From assembly GCF_011386835.1 (NCBI RefSeq), contig NC_088798.1, positions 868,001 to 932,000 of the forward strand: 64,000 bases of DNA, read 5' to 3'. Below the pieces are notes generated by a model. The model ran no database searches. It had not been told where the DNA came from and worked only from the letters and a program-made list of their open reading frames with translations. Origin of the DNA: Chrysemys picta bellii. Its lineage: Eukaryota; Chordata; Testudines; Emydidae. Both the position numbers and the translations under genes were made by a program. This document shows, piece after piece, positions 45,231-55,762 of this stretch. Numbering within the stretch: the stretch's first letter is position 1; each line of letters begins with the position of its first letter.

Positions 45231-45301
45231 ATACTAAAAGCTTGTGTTTTTTGAATTATTGCTAAAACTGCTCTGCTGCTCTGCCTTCCTCCCACTTCTG
45301 A
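45231..45301 (+). repeat. Copy 2 of a local direct repeat
   Basis: This is the same segment as 42662-42724, in the same orientation about 2.6 kb downstream, with an extra 8 bp around 'ctgctctgctgctctg'. The extra bases are themselves a small tandem repeat. Confidence 0.8.
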
Positions 45302-46869
45302 ATTTCTTCAGTACACATGTATGTTAACTTTGTTTCTATTGAAGATTGGCTGACATGCATGCAGGGCTTAATCTGATTCTGGTAAATACATATTCTCACC
45401 ATTGTGATCTAAGAGCTGTGATGGTTGCGCTTGTGTTAGGTAATGTTTTCTTTAGAAGTACTGTATCTACATTTAAAGGACATTTTTGATTCTCCAAACC
45501 CCCCAGTCCCTGGCCCTTCCTTATCAGTAACTGAGTATAGAATGGATCAAAAGATTGTCTTGTACAGTTCAAGATTCAAAATCACTTGAATAAATTCAGG
45601 ACTCTACTAAACAAAAGAGTACAGAGCTGGTTTGCTGTTTTTCCCTGTACAGTTGCCTCAGGCTTTCAGCTGTCCAGAAAAATGACAAACAGAAGTAGTT
45701 ATTGGTGGCAAAGGATTTTTTTTGCTAATATTTCATTTAAAAAGAATTCCAATCAAATTTTATTTTTGCGGTTTCTAATGCACTGTATTGGCAATTAACA
45801 GCTTGAAACCTGTTAAAAAGAGCTTTAAAAATTCTATGATATGAATCATGAATTTACAAAGTCCCAAGAGGTAGACATCTTTTTGTATTAGTGTTAACTG
45901 GACATGTTTTAAGGTAATGGTTTAATAAATATTTTAGCACTGTCTTAGTAGAATTTTGACCTTTTCATTGCCCCTCTGAGCTCAGGATGTTAACAAGGGA
46001 AATTGCAAATGATACGAGTGGAAGGCTTGGGCTAATTTACTAAAATCTGCAGGTCCTTTCTTGTGGGGAAAAAGAATATTTGGACCTCTGTAATTTGAGC
46101 TTCTTTGCAAGTTACAGTAATTACATGCAGTGCTATTTAACTCACCAGCATTTGACAGAATGCATCTTTGCATGCAAAGATGGGAATATGCACATAGAGT
46201 CTCTAAAGGGTTAAAAAAGGCTTGTAGTTAATCCAAAACACACAAATGCTGTTACAGCAGAATTGCTTCAAGCTCTTTTAAAAGTCCTTTCAAGTGGAAA
46301 TGACATTGCTTTTGGTTTTACTGTAACATATTCAGTAAAGCAAGCAGGCAGCTCTACTAGCTCTCTCACTCCCTGGTGATGAAAGGGAGTTTGAGATTCT
46401 CATGCCGCTAGATGAAGTCTGACTTGCATGTAGTGTGATAAATTAAAGTGGAACTTTTTTTTTAAACAATGGACCAAGTGAATGTGGTTCTCAGCCACCA
46501 GTAGCACGTAGAAATCTTTTAGTACAGCCTGGTGAGAGCAGGGTTGTGTGGTGTGTTCCCAACAAAACCGGGATAGCATCCAATTGTAAAAGATTTGGTC
46601 CTATGGGTCATACAGTTGTCCCTCAGTGGCAACTTTCAGTTTAAAGCAATGTTTTAGTCGCCGTCAGCCCCACTATGAGCATTATCTGAATAATTGACTG
46701 ACTTTCTTTATGAACCCTCACTGCAGAGCCAGAACTTATGATCAAGTCTCTCTCATCTCCCTCCCCCACATAAATGGAAGAAAATACTTCTGGCTTCTCT
46801 TGGACTATCGGTGTTGAGTACTGAGGAGTCCAGTAAATAAGATCAGAGCAGTGACACTGGAACATTTTT

Positions 46870-47341
46870 AGTGGTGGGGGTGCTGAAAGCCAGCCCCCAG
46901 CTCATACCCCTGTCTGTCCGTGGCCCCCCCCCCCCAACTGAGAGCTGACTGGGAGCAGGGCTATGTCTCTGGGAGGGGTAGACCTGGACAGGTGTAAGGG
47001 GACCGAGGCTGTGGCCACAGCTGGGGGTGGGCGTGGGGCCAGGAGCAGAGCCCTGGCCACGGGAATGGGAGAGGAGGCCTGGGAGCGGGGGTTGGGGCCA
47101 GGCGTGGAGCCCTGGGTGTGGGCACAGGGCCAGCGGTCAGGGAGTGGGGGCCGGTGGCCAGGACCTGAGCCCCAGGCACAGGACCGGGGAGTGGAGTCCT
47201 GGGAGCAGGGCCCCATGTGCGGAGCCAGCAGCTGGGGCGCGGGGTCAGCCCCCAGCACCCAGGCTGGGGAGTGGAGCCCTGGTTGCAGGGCCAGTGGCCC
47301 CGCATAAAACCTGGGGGTGATCCAGCACCCCCCTGCACTTC
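46870..47341. mobile_element. GC-rich transposon-like element
   Basis: The left end AGTGGTGGGGGTGCTG and the right end 'ccagcacccccctgcact' are imperfect inverted copies. The interior repeats motifs such as 'gggagtggagccctggg' and 'gcacagggccag' at irregular spacing. The 97-125 codon ORFs on both strands are phantom. No clear target duplication was seen. Confidence 0.55.
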
Positions 47342-48045
47342 TACTTCCTGTGTCTAGGGATCAAAGGGATGACCCTTTCAGTCATGATTGTGGTCTCTGC
47401 CTGGTCCCTGAAGTGTTTCCTTCTTCCTCCCACATCGCCTCCATCTTACTGAGGCTGATCCTGAGCCGGCTGTTTTTCATTCCGTAAGATTTCATATGTC
47501 TTCAGTCGTCACTAAAAGGGATAATGGCAACCAGATACAACGGGTTAAAGAATATTTTGATAAACTAGATGTATTCAAGTCAGCAAGGCCTGGTGAAATT
47601 CATTCTAGGGTACTTAAGAAAGTAGCTGAAGCAAACTTGGAGCCATTAGCAATTATCTTTGAGAACTTCTGGAGAATGGGTGAGCTCCCAGAAGACGGGA
47701 GAAGGGCAAACTTAGTACTTACTTTCAAAAAGGTACTCTCCCGTTCCCATGCCAAACCAACCTAATTTCCTTCTTTGATAGGGTTACCGGCTTAGGGGCT
47801 AGAGGGGAAGCAGTAGAAGTGATGTAGCTTGATTTTAGTAAGGCTTTTGATACAGTCCCACATGACATTCTCATATGCAAACTAGGGAAATGCAGTCTAG
47901 ATGAAATTACTATAAGGTGGGTGCACAGCTGGTTGAAAGACCATACTCGAGTACTTATGAATTGTTCACTATGAAACTGAGAGGGCTTATGTAGTGGAGT
48001 CCCACAGGGGCCAGGCCTGGGTCTGGTACTGTACAGTATTTTCAT

Positions 48046-48219
48046 GCGGGGGGAGGGATAGCTCAGTGGTTTGAGCATTGGCCTGCTAAATCCAGGGTTG
48101 AGAGTTCAATCCTTGAGGGGGCCATTTGGGGATTTAGTTGGGGATTGGTCCTGCTTTGAGCAGGGGGTTGGACTAGATGACCTCCTGAGGTCCCTTTCAA
48201 CCCTAAGAATCTAATCTAT
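48046..48219 (+). repeat. tRNA-derived SINE with CR1-like 3' tail
   Basis: A pol III A box TAGCTCAGTGG (48059-48069) and B box GAGTTCAATCC (48102-48112) sit in a tRNA-like head. The tail 'tttgagcagggggttggact' and 'agatgacctcctgaggtccc' is the same as the CR1 3' end at 10050-10090 in this window. This layout matches the tortoise pol III SINE family. It lies inside CR1 RT sequence, between 'gtacagtattttcat' and 'taattacttgaataacgg'. It is a retroposon, not a functional tRNA gene. Confidence 0.9.
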
Positions 48220-48511
48220 CTAATTACTTGAATAACGGAATGGAGAGTGTGCTTATGAAATCTGCAGAGGGCATCAAGCTGGGAAAGGTTGCATGCACTT
48301 TAGAGGACAGGACTAGAATTCAAAAGGACCTTGACAAATTGGAGAATTGGCCTGATCAACAAGATTAAATTAAATAAAGAGAAGTGCAAAATACTTCACA
48401 TGGGAATGGAAACTCAAATGCACAACTACAAAATGGGGATAACTGGCTAGGTGGTGGTAGTGCTGAAAAGGAACTGGGGTTATAGTGGCTCCTGTTGAAT
48501 AGGAGTACAGG

Positions 48512-48655
48512 CGAGTCTCATCTTACGCGGGGGTTCTGTTCCGCAGTTAGCGCGTAAAGCGAAAACCGCATATAGTCAAAATTACATTGAGCTGAATGGC
48601 GGGCGGAATCACCCGCACTACAGGTACAGTGTAGACCAGGGCTCAGTCAGACACG
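48512..48655. repeat. Dispersed reptile repeat, class unassigned
   Basis: Distinctive CpG-rich sequence ('ctcatcttacgcgggggttc', 'gcgcgtaaagcgaaaaccgc') interrupts the CR1 copy. I recognise it as a common turtle-type interspersed repeat but cannot name the class. Confidence 0.5.
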
Positions 48656-48693
48656 GTGCAGGGGGTTAATGATTTCTTGAGGTTCCTTCTAGC

Positions 48694-48696
<3 letters not shown>

Positions 48697-48743
<47 letters not shown>
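48697..48743. repeat. (TC)n microsatellite
   Basis: More than twenty uninterrupted CT units following the CR1 3' end-like sequence. Confidence 0.93.
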
Positions 48744-48749
<6 letters not shown>

Positions 48750-48901
48750 CATACTTTTTATTTCTCTCTTACACTTGCATTTAGTTCTTTGAGTAGTGAG
48801 TTCTAAAATGCCCAGCCTGTCCCCGCTGGAGTATTTATCGCTATGGTAAATTTTTAAAAATATATATTATATCTAGGTTTTTTGTTTCTACTGGTAACGC
48901 A

Positions 48902-48980
48902 CATCCGCACATACCTCCATATTGGTGCGTGCAACAAAATTCGTTCCGTACAAGGATGGAAAAAATTAGAGGGAACATTG
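48902..48980. mobile_element. Terminal fragment of the GTTCCCTC element family
   Basis: 'acctccatattggtgcgtgc', 'aacaaaattcgttccgtaca' and 'agagggaacattg' match the right end of the element at 14914-15466. Confidence 0.75.
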
Positions 48981-49974
48981 CGGATAAGTCTGCTCAGTCC
49001 ATTTCCCTAACTAATGGGAGTTTGGGAAGGCTCAAACCTCTGTTTGGAGGAGGTAATGACTGGTCCTGAAAGAGGTACAAATGATTACATCTCCAGCTTT
49101 GATACTGAGGCTGAAGTCTATATAGTGCATTCTGTGTGAGGAAATCTAGACACTATCTGGGACAATCTGATATTTGCGATAGCTGACTTGAGATCCTTAG
49201 CTAGTGTACTGGGGGGCACTTGCATAGATATTAAAGGCATGTTGTCAATTCCGTTCCAAGACTTGATAGTATTTCTGCTAGACATGGTAGAAATCGGTTG
49301 AAGCTGTGCAGTGGTTAGTGTACTAGTAGGATTCCTTGATTGGGTTTGTCTAGGGTTGCCAACTTTCTGCTTGCACAAAACTGAACACCCTTGCCCCGCC
49401 CCCTGCTCCACCCCTCTTCCTCTAGTCATTGAACTTTTTGAAACTTTGCACTTTTAGAGAGAGGTAAGGGATTGACTCTGTGTACACAAATTTGCAGAGG
49501 GACAATAGAGTTGAGGTCTATTATTTCTCACCTCTCTATATATAATTTATTTATTTAAAAACATTTTGCTGTTAACAAGCATGTTACCTCAGGGGAGACA
49601 CATCCACAGTTTGAGAACTGCAAAACCTAAGCATCTCTGCTGGTATCTTCTAGACTGAGCACTGAGTCCCATTGGGTAGATAGAAAGATTAACCTAAAGA
49701 ATCTATACAGAAGCCTGTGGAGCCCCATAAGATTGGGTCCCTAATCCATGAACTATTGGAACTCATTTACAAAACTTTTCTTAAACATTACATGACTATA
49801 TTGTCTCATACTATAGAATTAGAATTTATAATCCCTATTCCATGATGAGATATCATGTATCTTAATTAAAACTATCCTTAGGTTTTTTCCTTAAAAAGCA
49901 TTTTATCAAAAAAATCTGATTTAAATGAAAAAAATCGGACTTTTTTTTTTTAAATTCATTGATTTTTATCCACC
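48981..49974. other. Mostly unassigned stretch
   Basis: No gene. It includes the TAGGGTTGCC fragment at 49351-49425 and A/T homopolymer runs near 49930-49950. Confidence 0.45.
49351..49425. mobile_element. Terminal fragment of the TAGGGTTGCC hAT-like family
   Basis: 'tagggttgccaactttctgc', then 'cacaaaactgaacacccttg' and 'ccccgccccctgc', matches the complement of the right end of 18735-19457. No partner terminus is visible. Confidence 0.72.
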
Positions 49975-50505
49975 CTGCAGTAAACAGAAATTCACAGCCC
50001 ATTACCTGTCCATGATTTGTACTATATACCCCTGACTAAACCTTAGCTGTGGGGTGGAGGGGGGCGCTGCTCTGGGGGGGGGATGGACGTAGAGGGACAC
50101 CGGGGGGCTGCTGTTGGAGGGGATCTGGGGGGCCACGAGCAGCAGCTGCTCTGGCCGCCCCCAGGGCTGCCCACCCGCTGGTGCTGAGGGAGTCTCCGGG
50201 GCCAGCAGTGCTGGTGTGGCTGGCTGCGGGGCTCCCCACCTGCCAGTGCTCCGGCTGCCCCGGGACTGCTGAGCTGCAGGTGGTCCCGTGAGCAGCCGCA
50301 CTGCTCGGCTGCCCAAGCAGCGGCCAGTGCGACTGGCTGTGGGGCGGCCTGAGCAGCTGGCTGCAGAGCCGTTCCAGCAGTGGCCGTTGTGGCTTTCCCA
50401 CGGCTGCCTGAGCAGCCCTAGGGTCAGCCACGACGGCCACTGCAGCAATCATGAAGGTCGCAGAGAGTCACGGAATCCTTGATGGACACGGAGCCCTAAT
50501 TAGAA
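49975..50505. mobile_element. GC-rich hAT-like element, TAAGGCT family
   Basis: The left part ('ttacctgtccatgatttgta', 'ctatatacccctgactaaac', 'cttagctg') matches the arms at 11014-11444 and 23955-24078. The right part ends around 'agagtcacggaatcc..gatgg'. The core is a GC-rich tract full of 'gcagccgc'-type words, which produces 138-148 codon phantom ORFs. The edges are uncertain. Confidence 0.62.
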
Positions 50506-52484
50506 GTGCCCTGGTGCAGGAATCACCTTTTTGTTCCATGTTTGTACACTGCCTAGTGCAACGGGCTCCTGATCCGTGACTAGGTCTGCTAGTGCTACAG
50601 GAACACCAATACACAGGAGGGTGGGGTGAATGGACACTTAGTGTGTGGGGCTCCCTCATCTGGCTGTGCAGCAGCAGTTTATCTATTATCAGAGCTGTGC
50701 TGACCTTGATTACTTTGTGCATAGGCATAATGAGAGAGCCTTGTTCATGGCAGCTTCTTTAGAAATACAGCCAGGCACTACCAGGCAAGGCAAGTGCTGT
50801 AATATTACAATTAAAATGTAATAAACATTTTGTGGTTTTAATATCTGAATTAATTTTTTTATGTATTCAATCTATAAAATGTGCTGATTGTTACCTCTTG
50901 GTGCATATGCATTTTATTGAAAACCACTGGATTAAAACAGAGCTAAGAGACCTCATTAGGAACAGACCAGTAAAAGGAACTTTGCCCTTTGTACCATGCC
51001 TTCAGGGGAGAGGCTGAGTAAATACATGGTCCTTGCTATGTGGCTAAAGGTAAAAAAACCTCTGACTTTTGGACCAATAGAGGATGCACGTAAGTCAGGT
51101 TTCTTTCACTGTGAAGGTTCTGTGTCTGGCTCCCAGACACGTCTTTAGAGGCTGTTAGAGCCTCAGCTCTGTTCATGGAGTATGGGGGGGCCAGTGTCTT
51201 AGATAGCTGGGGTGCAAGTCGTATAGAGTTGTATACCACAAAGCCCAACACCTTGAATTGTGCAAGTTTAATATGACAAACAGCTAAGCAAGCAGGCAGC
51301 CGATTTGCACATGAAGTGAAATTTCGGAGTGGTGTTCAGGGGTCGTACAAAATGGAGTTCATTGCTGTATCCAATCTGCAGGTAACAAAGGCCTGGATAG
51401 CTGGTGAGGTCCCATATCCTAAGGTAAATGTCACAAGCACCTGAACAATATTTGCTAAGGGGTGCAACAGCTGAAGAGCAGTACTCCATACTTCTGTTAA
51501 TTTGATATGCTTGGATTTGATGAATAAGATACTACGTCTTCTGTCAGTGGGCGAACTTTAGCATTAGCTCTGTTTAAGAGCATAGATTAGTTATTTCCTT
51601 TCCTTGGAGTTTTAGTTGTTGAATGCCTTATGAGGGTTTCCTTTGTTTTTCCTTAATTTGGAAACAGGCTAACATTTTTTTCCATTAAAATTTGCTTTGT
51701 TCCTTTCTACATAAAGCTTTTGCCTTCAGGAATTTAAGTTTTGGCAACTAACAGAATTAAAATGGCTTTCCTCCTAAGTGCTGTAAAGTGTGTGTGTGTT
51801 GAATGTGATCCTAATGACTCAAAGTGTACATTTCAGCACATTAATGCATGAATGGATTGAAAAACCAACTAGCTGTAATTTCTTTCCTTGTAAAATTTTA
51901 CTGAATGGTATCCCAGGAGGCTGCACGTTGTATATCCCCTTTATGTCTTACACAAGGTCATTTAAAGGCTGTAGCCTGGAAGGAAAGAGTGAATAACTTC
52001 AATAGCAATGTAGTGAAACTTCTACAGATAGCAGATGGAATGAGCCTTTTTTCAAAGGTCTTTCCATTTGCTATCAGCAAAAATCTTCATTACAAAAGGG
52101 CACTCCTTTGTGAGGTACATCACTTTCTCAGGTGGCTCTTTTATTAGGAGCCAGGTTTATCTTGAATCGGACTATTAGTGTGGGACAATTCCCTTGGTAA
52201 AGAGGATATCTAAAACTTGTGAGGTGTAATTGAGATATAAAGAAAACATCCTTATAATTGTGATAGTGGGAACTTCTAGAGTAAATAAAAACTCAAACCT
52301 GGACCTCTCTTATAAAACAAACTTCCTCCTCCTCACTTTTTGGTGAAAGATGAGCAAATAAACAGAGATGTTCAGATCATGGGTGGGGTTATCATGGAAA
52401 GTGAAGATTATCATATCTGTCAGATGCTTGTAATGTTTAAATGTAAGTCCCTGGTTACTGCTGCAATCTCTCACATGTATAGAC
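50506..52484. other. Unassigned non-coding stretch
   Basis: No gene or named repeat is recognised. Short ORFs have no domain likeness. Confidence 0.5.
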
Positions 52485-53590
52485 TCATAGCCTTTAAGGC
52501 CAGAAGGGACCATCATGATCATCCGGTCTGCACTTCGCAGGCCACGGAACTTCACCCTCCCATTCCTGCAATAGGCCCATAACCTCTAGCTGAGTTACTG
52601 AAGTTCTCAGGTCATGATTATTTAAAGACTTCAAGTTACAGAGAATCCACCATTTACTCTAGTTTAGACTAGCAAATGACCCATGCCCCTTGCTGCAGAG
52701 GAAGGCGAAAAACCCTCAGGATCTCTGCCAATCTGACTTTGGGGAACAGTTCCTTCCGATCCCAAATATGGCATGTCAGCAAGACCCACCGGCCAGTCAC
52801 CTGGGAAAGAATTCTTTATATTATAGGAACTCAGAACCCTCCCCATCTAGTGTCCCATCTCCAACCATTGGAGAAATTTGTTACTAGCAGTCACAGATGG
52901 GTCACATGCCATTGTAGGCAGTCTCCTCATACCATCCCTTCCATAAACTTATCAAGCTCAGTCTTGAAACCAGTTAGGTTTTTTCCCTCACTCCTCTCGA
53001 TGGGAGGCTGTTCCAGAACTTCTCTCCTCTAATGTTTAACAACCTTTATCTAATTTCAAGTCTAAACTTATTGATGGCCAGTTTATATCCATGTGTTCCT
53101 GTGCAATCATTGATGCTTAACTTAAATAACTCCCCTCTCTCCATGGTGTTTATCCCTCTGATGTATTTATAGAGAGCAATCATATTTCCCCATAGCCTTC
53201 ATTTGGTTTGGCTAAACAAGCTAAGCTCTTTGAGTCTCCCCTCATATGGTAAGTTCTCCATTCCTCTGATCATCTTAGTAGTCCTTTTCTGCACCTGTTG
53301 CAGTTTGAAATGATCTGTCCTAAACATGGGAGACCAGAATTGTACACGGGTATTCAAGATGGGATCTCACCAATGCCTTGTATAATGGTAATAACACTTC
53401 CCATCTCTACTGGAAATGAATCATAGGATTGCATTAGCCTTTTTCATAGACACATCACAATGGTGGCTTATAGTCATCCTGTGATCCACCCGTTACACTC
53501 AGATCTTTCTCCTCCTCTGTTGCTTCCAACTGTCATGTCCCCAGCTTACAGTAAAAATTCTTGTTAGTCCCTAGTTAATTAATAGACATT
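52485..53590 (-). mobile_element. Older CR1-type LINE, minus strand
   Basis: The 3' end starts 'tagactcatagcctttaagg', then 'ccagaagggaccatcatgat'. The long 3' UTR is followed by C-terminal ORF2 sequence: on the plus strand 'aagctctttgagtctcccct', 'cctctgatcatcttagtagt', 'gcacctgttgcagtttgaaa', 'accagaattgtacacggg'. Frames are decayed. The CR1 subfamily differs from the copies at 0-4 kb and matches the fragment at 12726-12975. Confidence 0.82.
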
Positions 53591-55157
53591 AATACAGAAT
53601 GCTACTATACTGCCTTGATTTCTGTCTTCCCTGAACAGCACATCCCTTCAGTACCTATACTCCAGTCATGACTACTGCTCCACCATGTTTCTGTTATCCC
53701 TAGAGTACAGAGGTAAAAGCCACCATAAACTGATAGGTGACCATCATATACTCACAGTTTTGACTGCTGGTCACATGGTTTTTGTAGTAATCTGTGTCAT
53801 CCAGATACCGAGGTACGAGCTGAGTAAGTTTGTAGTGAGCCTTATGGCAAACGAAGATCTTAACAGGGACTGAAACAGCCAAATCATGAGGCACAGTGAG
53901 AAATATGGAGGGATAATTAGGAGCTCTTCCTGTATCCATGCTGCCCGTCGTTATTTTGTAACTTTATTGCAGCAGCCTCTGTACTCCACTCTCCTAGGTC
54001 GTGGGGCAATTGTACCGGCTCATGCAGTCCGGCTGTATAGTGTGTTCTTGCCCTCGCCCTTCCTCTCTGCCTTTCCCAATCTGAAATGGATGAGGCTGCG
54101 TTTTCTTGAAGACTATAGCAGGCAGCATGGAACAATAGCCACCCAGGAGTGTTGCCGTCTTCCTCTCCTGTAAGCTCTCAGTGCTCACATGAGGCAGATT
54201 CTGCAGTGCACACACTCATATGGTAATATTGCAAGCATGTCTTCAGGAAAATATGAGCAGAAAGACAGCCCTGGAACAAACCTTGGCCTGTTCTGCTGGG
54301 CAGAGATCTGGGGACTTGCCATGTGGTGTGAAAGGTGGATGTGTTGGACCACAGTCTGTTCATCCCCAAGTGTTGGATTTGCTGCAGTCTCGATGCAGCT
54401 GTCTGGGCCTTTCAAACAGGAAGTTACTCTGAAGCCTACTATATTAATCTGCCAAATAAAGAAGAGTTGTAATATGTATTAATTGATTTTCTTCAAAAAC
54501 AGATTGTTTTGAGCACATGAAAGAGGGTGATAGACTTATGCCTAGCAGGGTAGGAAGGCTGTTGTAGTGTTATATAACTTACTATACAGACTGTTGTATA
54601 AGAAATTCAAGTTTAGAATTTCAAGTTTAGTATGCAGCAACAATTTGAGAGAGAGAGTCATCGTAAACCACAAGAAACAGAGTTAAGGATGAGTTCTCAA
54701 CATCAACATTGAATTTCCTGATTTATGAGTGCCTGATATCTCAACCTTAAATGTGCATTAATTCTGGGGGTAGATTCTCATTTACTTGGAGGATCTTTTA
54801 CACCGCTCAGGGCGAATACATTATATTTGCATTTTGCAAAGCAATGTAAAGGGGGCCTAGTCTAAATGAGAATCAGACTTTCCCCCTAACGTTATTATGT
54901 TGTCATTGGCTTGCCATGCCTTAATGAGCTTACAGGACGTGGAGAACATTTTTTGCTTTAGTTCAGGGTGAAGAATGTTTACATGAAAAACTTGTCTATT
55001 CACAGTCCCTTAGTTATGAATACAAATATAATTGTGGGGATATATTCCATCTACCTGCTTGCCTATTTGACCCTCTTCACTATTTTACCTGAGTGCCTCC
55101 TGATTTGGAAAAGGATCGTGTGCAATGTTGATGAAGATCAAAAAGGAAATTTAATCT
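53591..55157. other. Unassigned non-coding stretch
   Basis: Overlapping ORFs of 60-97 codons on both strands at 53880-54480 show no domain, and none is preferred by any visible signal. Confidence 0.45.
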
Positions 55158-55500
55158 AATAAAGCGGTAATTATGGGTGATGTTAACTACCTGCATATAA
55201 ACTGATCATTATATCATGTCAGAGCAAAGGTTAGAGAAGCAATTTCTCAGCACCGTCAACTATTGCTTCTTGGAAAACTAGTTCTAGAGCACACAAGAGA
55301 AGAGGCTGTTCTGAGCTTAGCCTTTTGTAATGCACAGTAGTTAGGTTCAAGAAGTAATGGTAGTTGAACCACTAACAGCGACTACAGTATAACAAAGTTC
55401 AACATCCTTCAGGAGGAGTAATACCAAAATCTACCACTGAGAAAATTCACAGAGATATTCTAAACCTTCCATCATGGCAAGTCATACATTAAATGATGGA
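55158..55500 (+). pseudogene. CR1-type endonuclease fragment
   Basis: The plus strand reads V-I-M-G-D-V-N-Y-L-H-I near 55171-55203, the position of the GDFN motif of CR1 endonucleases. It is followed by decayed sequence that keeps the normal spacing of the domain ('acacaagagaagaggctgtt', 'actaacagcgactacagtat', 'aacaaagttcaacatcc'). Stops and frameshifts are frequent. The N-terminal half and RT are not attached. Confidence 0.6.
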
Positions 55501-55762
55501 TTAGAAAAAGAATTCCCTTATGGGCAGGGTACTCTGTAATTGTCCTTTTTAGAATGACTCTTTCACATTCTTTTGAAGCATCTGGTATGGCCCACTGTCA
55601 GACAGGGTTACTGGGTTAGTTAGACTGGAACAATTCCCACTTCCATAGGCGCTCAGATACCATGGTGAAAAACATGCGTAGAAAGAAAAGTAGAGGGTAC
55701 CATTATGGACTGTGTTAATGTATGTAATGTAGCACGTCAACTATAGATATAATATTTTTTCT

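Larger units (their letters stand above)
40971..46869. other. Long unassigned, largely AT-rich stretch
   Basis: Nearly 6 kb without recognisable genes or high-copy repeats other than the duplicated segment at 42662-42724 and 45231-45301. ORFs are short and domain-free. This is the least repeat-laden part of the window and could be conserved intronic or intergenic sequence. Confidence 0.5.
47485..48743 (+). mobile_element. CR1 LINE, plus strand, heavily broken
   Basis: ORF2 relics are [24 protein letters not shown] (47540-47630), ELPEDGRRANLVLTFKK, then in other frames [13 protein letters not shown] (about 47820-47870). The copy continues after the SINE insertion with LEDRTRIQKDLDKLEN. It is interrupted by the tRNA SINE at 48046-48219 and by another repeat at about 48512-48655. 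Near 48660-48696 'cttgaggttccttctagccc' looks like the CR1 3' end, followed by (TC)n. An internal deletion of the ORF2 C-terminus is inferred. Confidence 0.8.

Noticed and set aside
46961..47338. 114-125 codon ORFs on both strands
   Set aside because: Phantom frames in a GC-rich element; both strands open, repeated words, no domain.
48059..48112. tRNA gene suggested by A and B boxes
   Set aside because: The sequence continues into a CR1-like tail and has a degenerate cloverleaf; it is the head of a SINE.
50002..50452. 138-148 codon ORFs on the minus strand
   Set aside because: Two frames are open at once over GC-rich 'gcagccgc' sequence of a hAT-like element, a composition effect.
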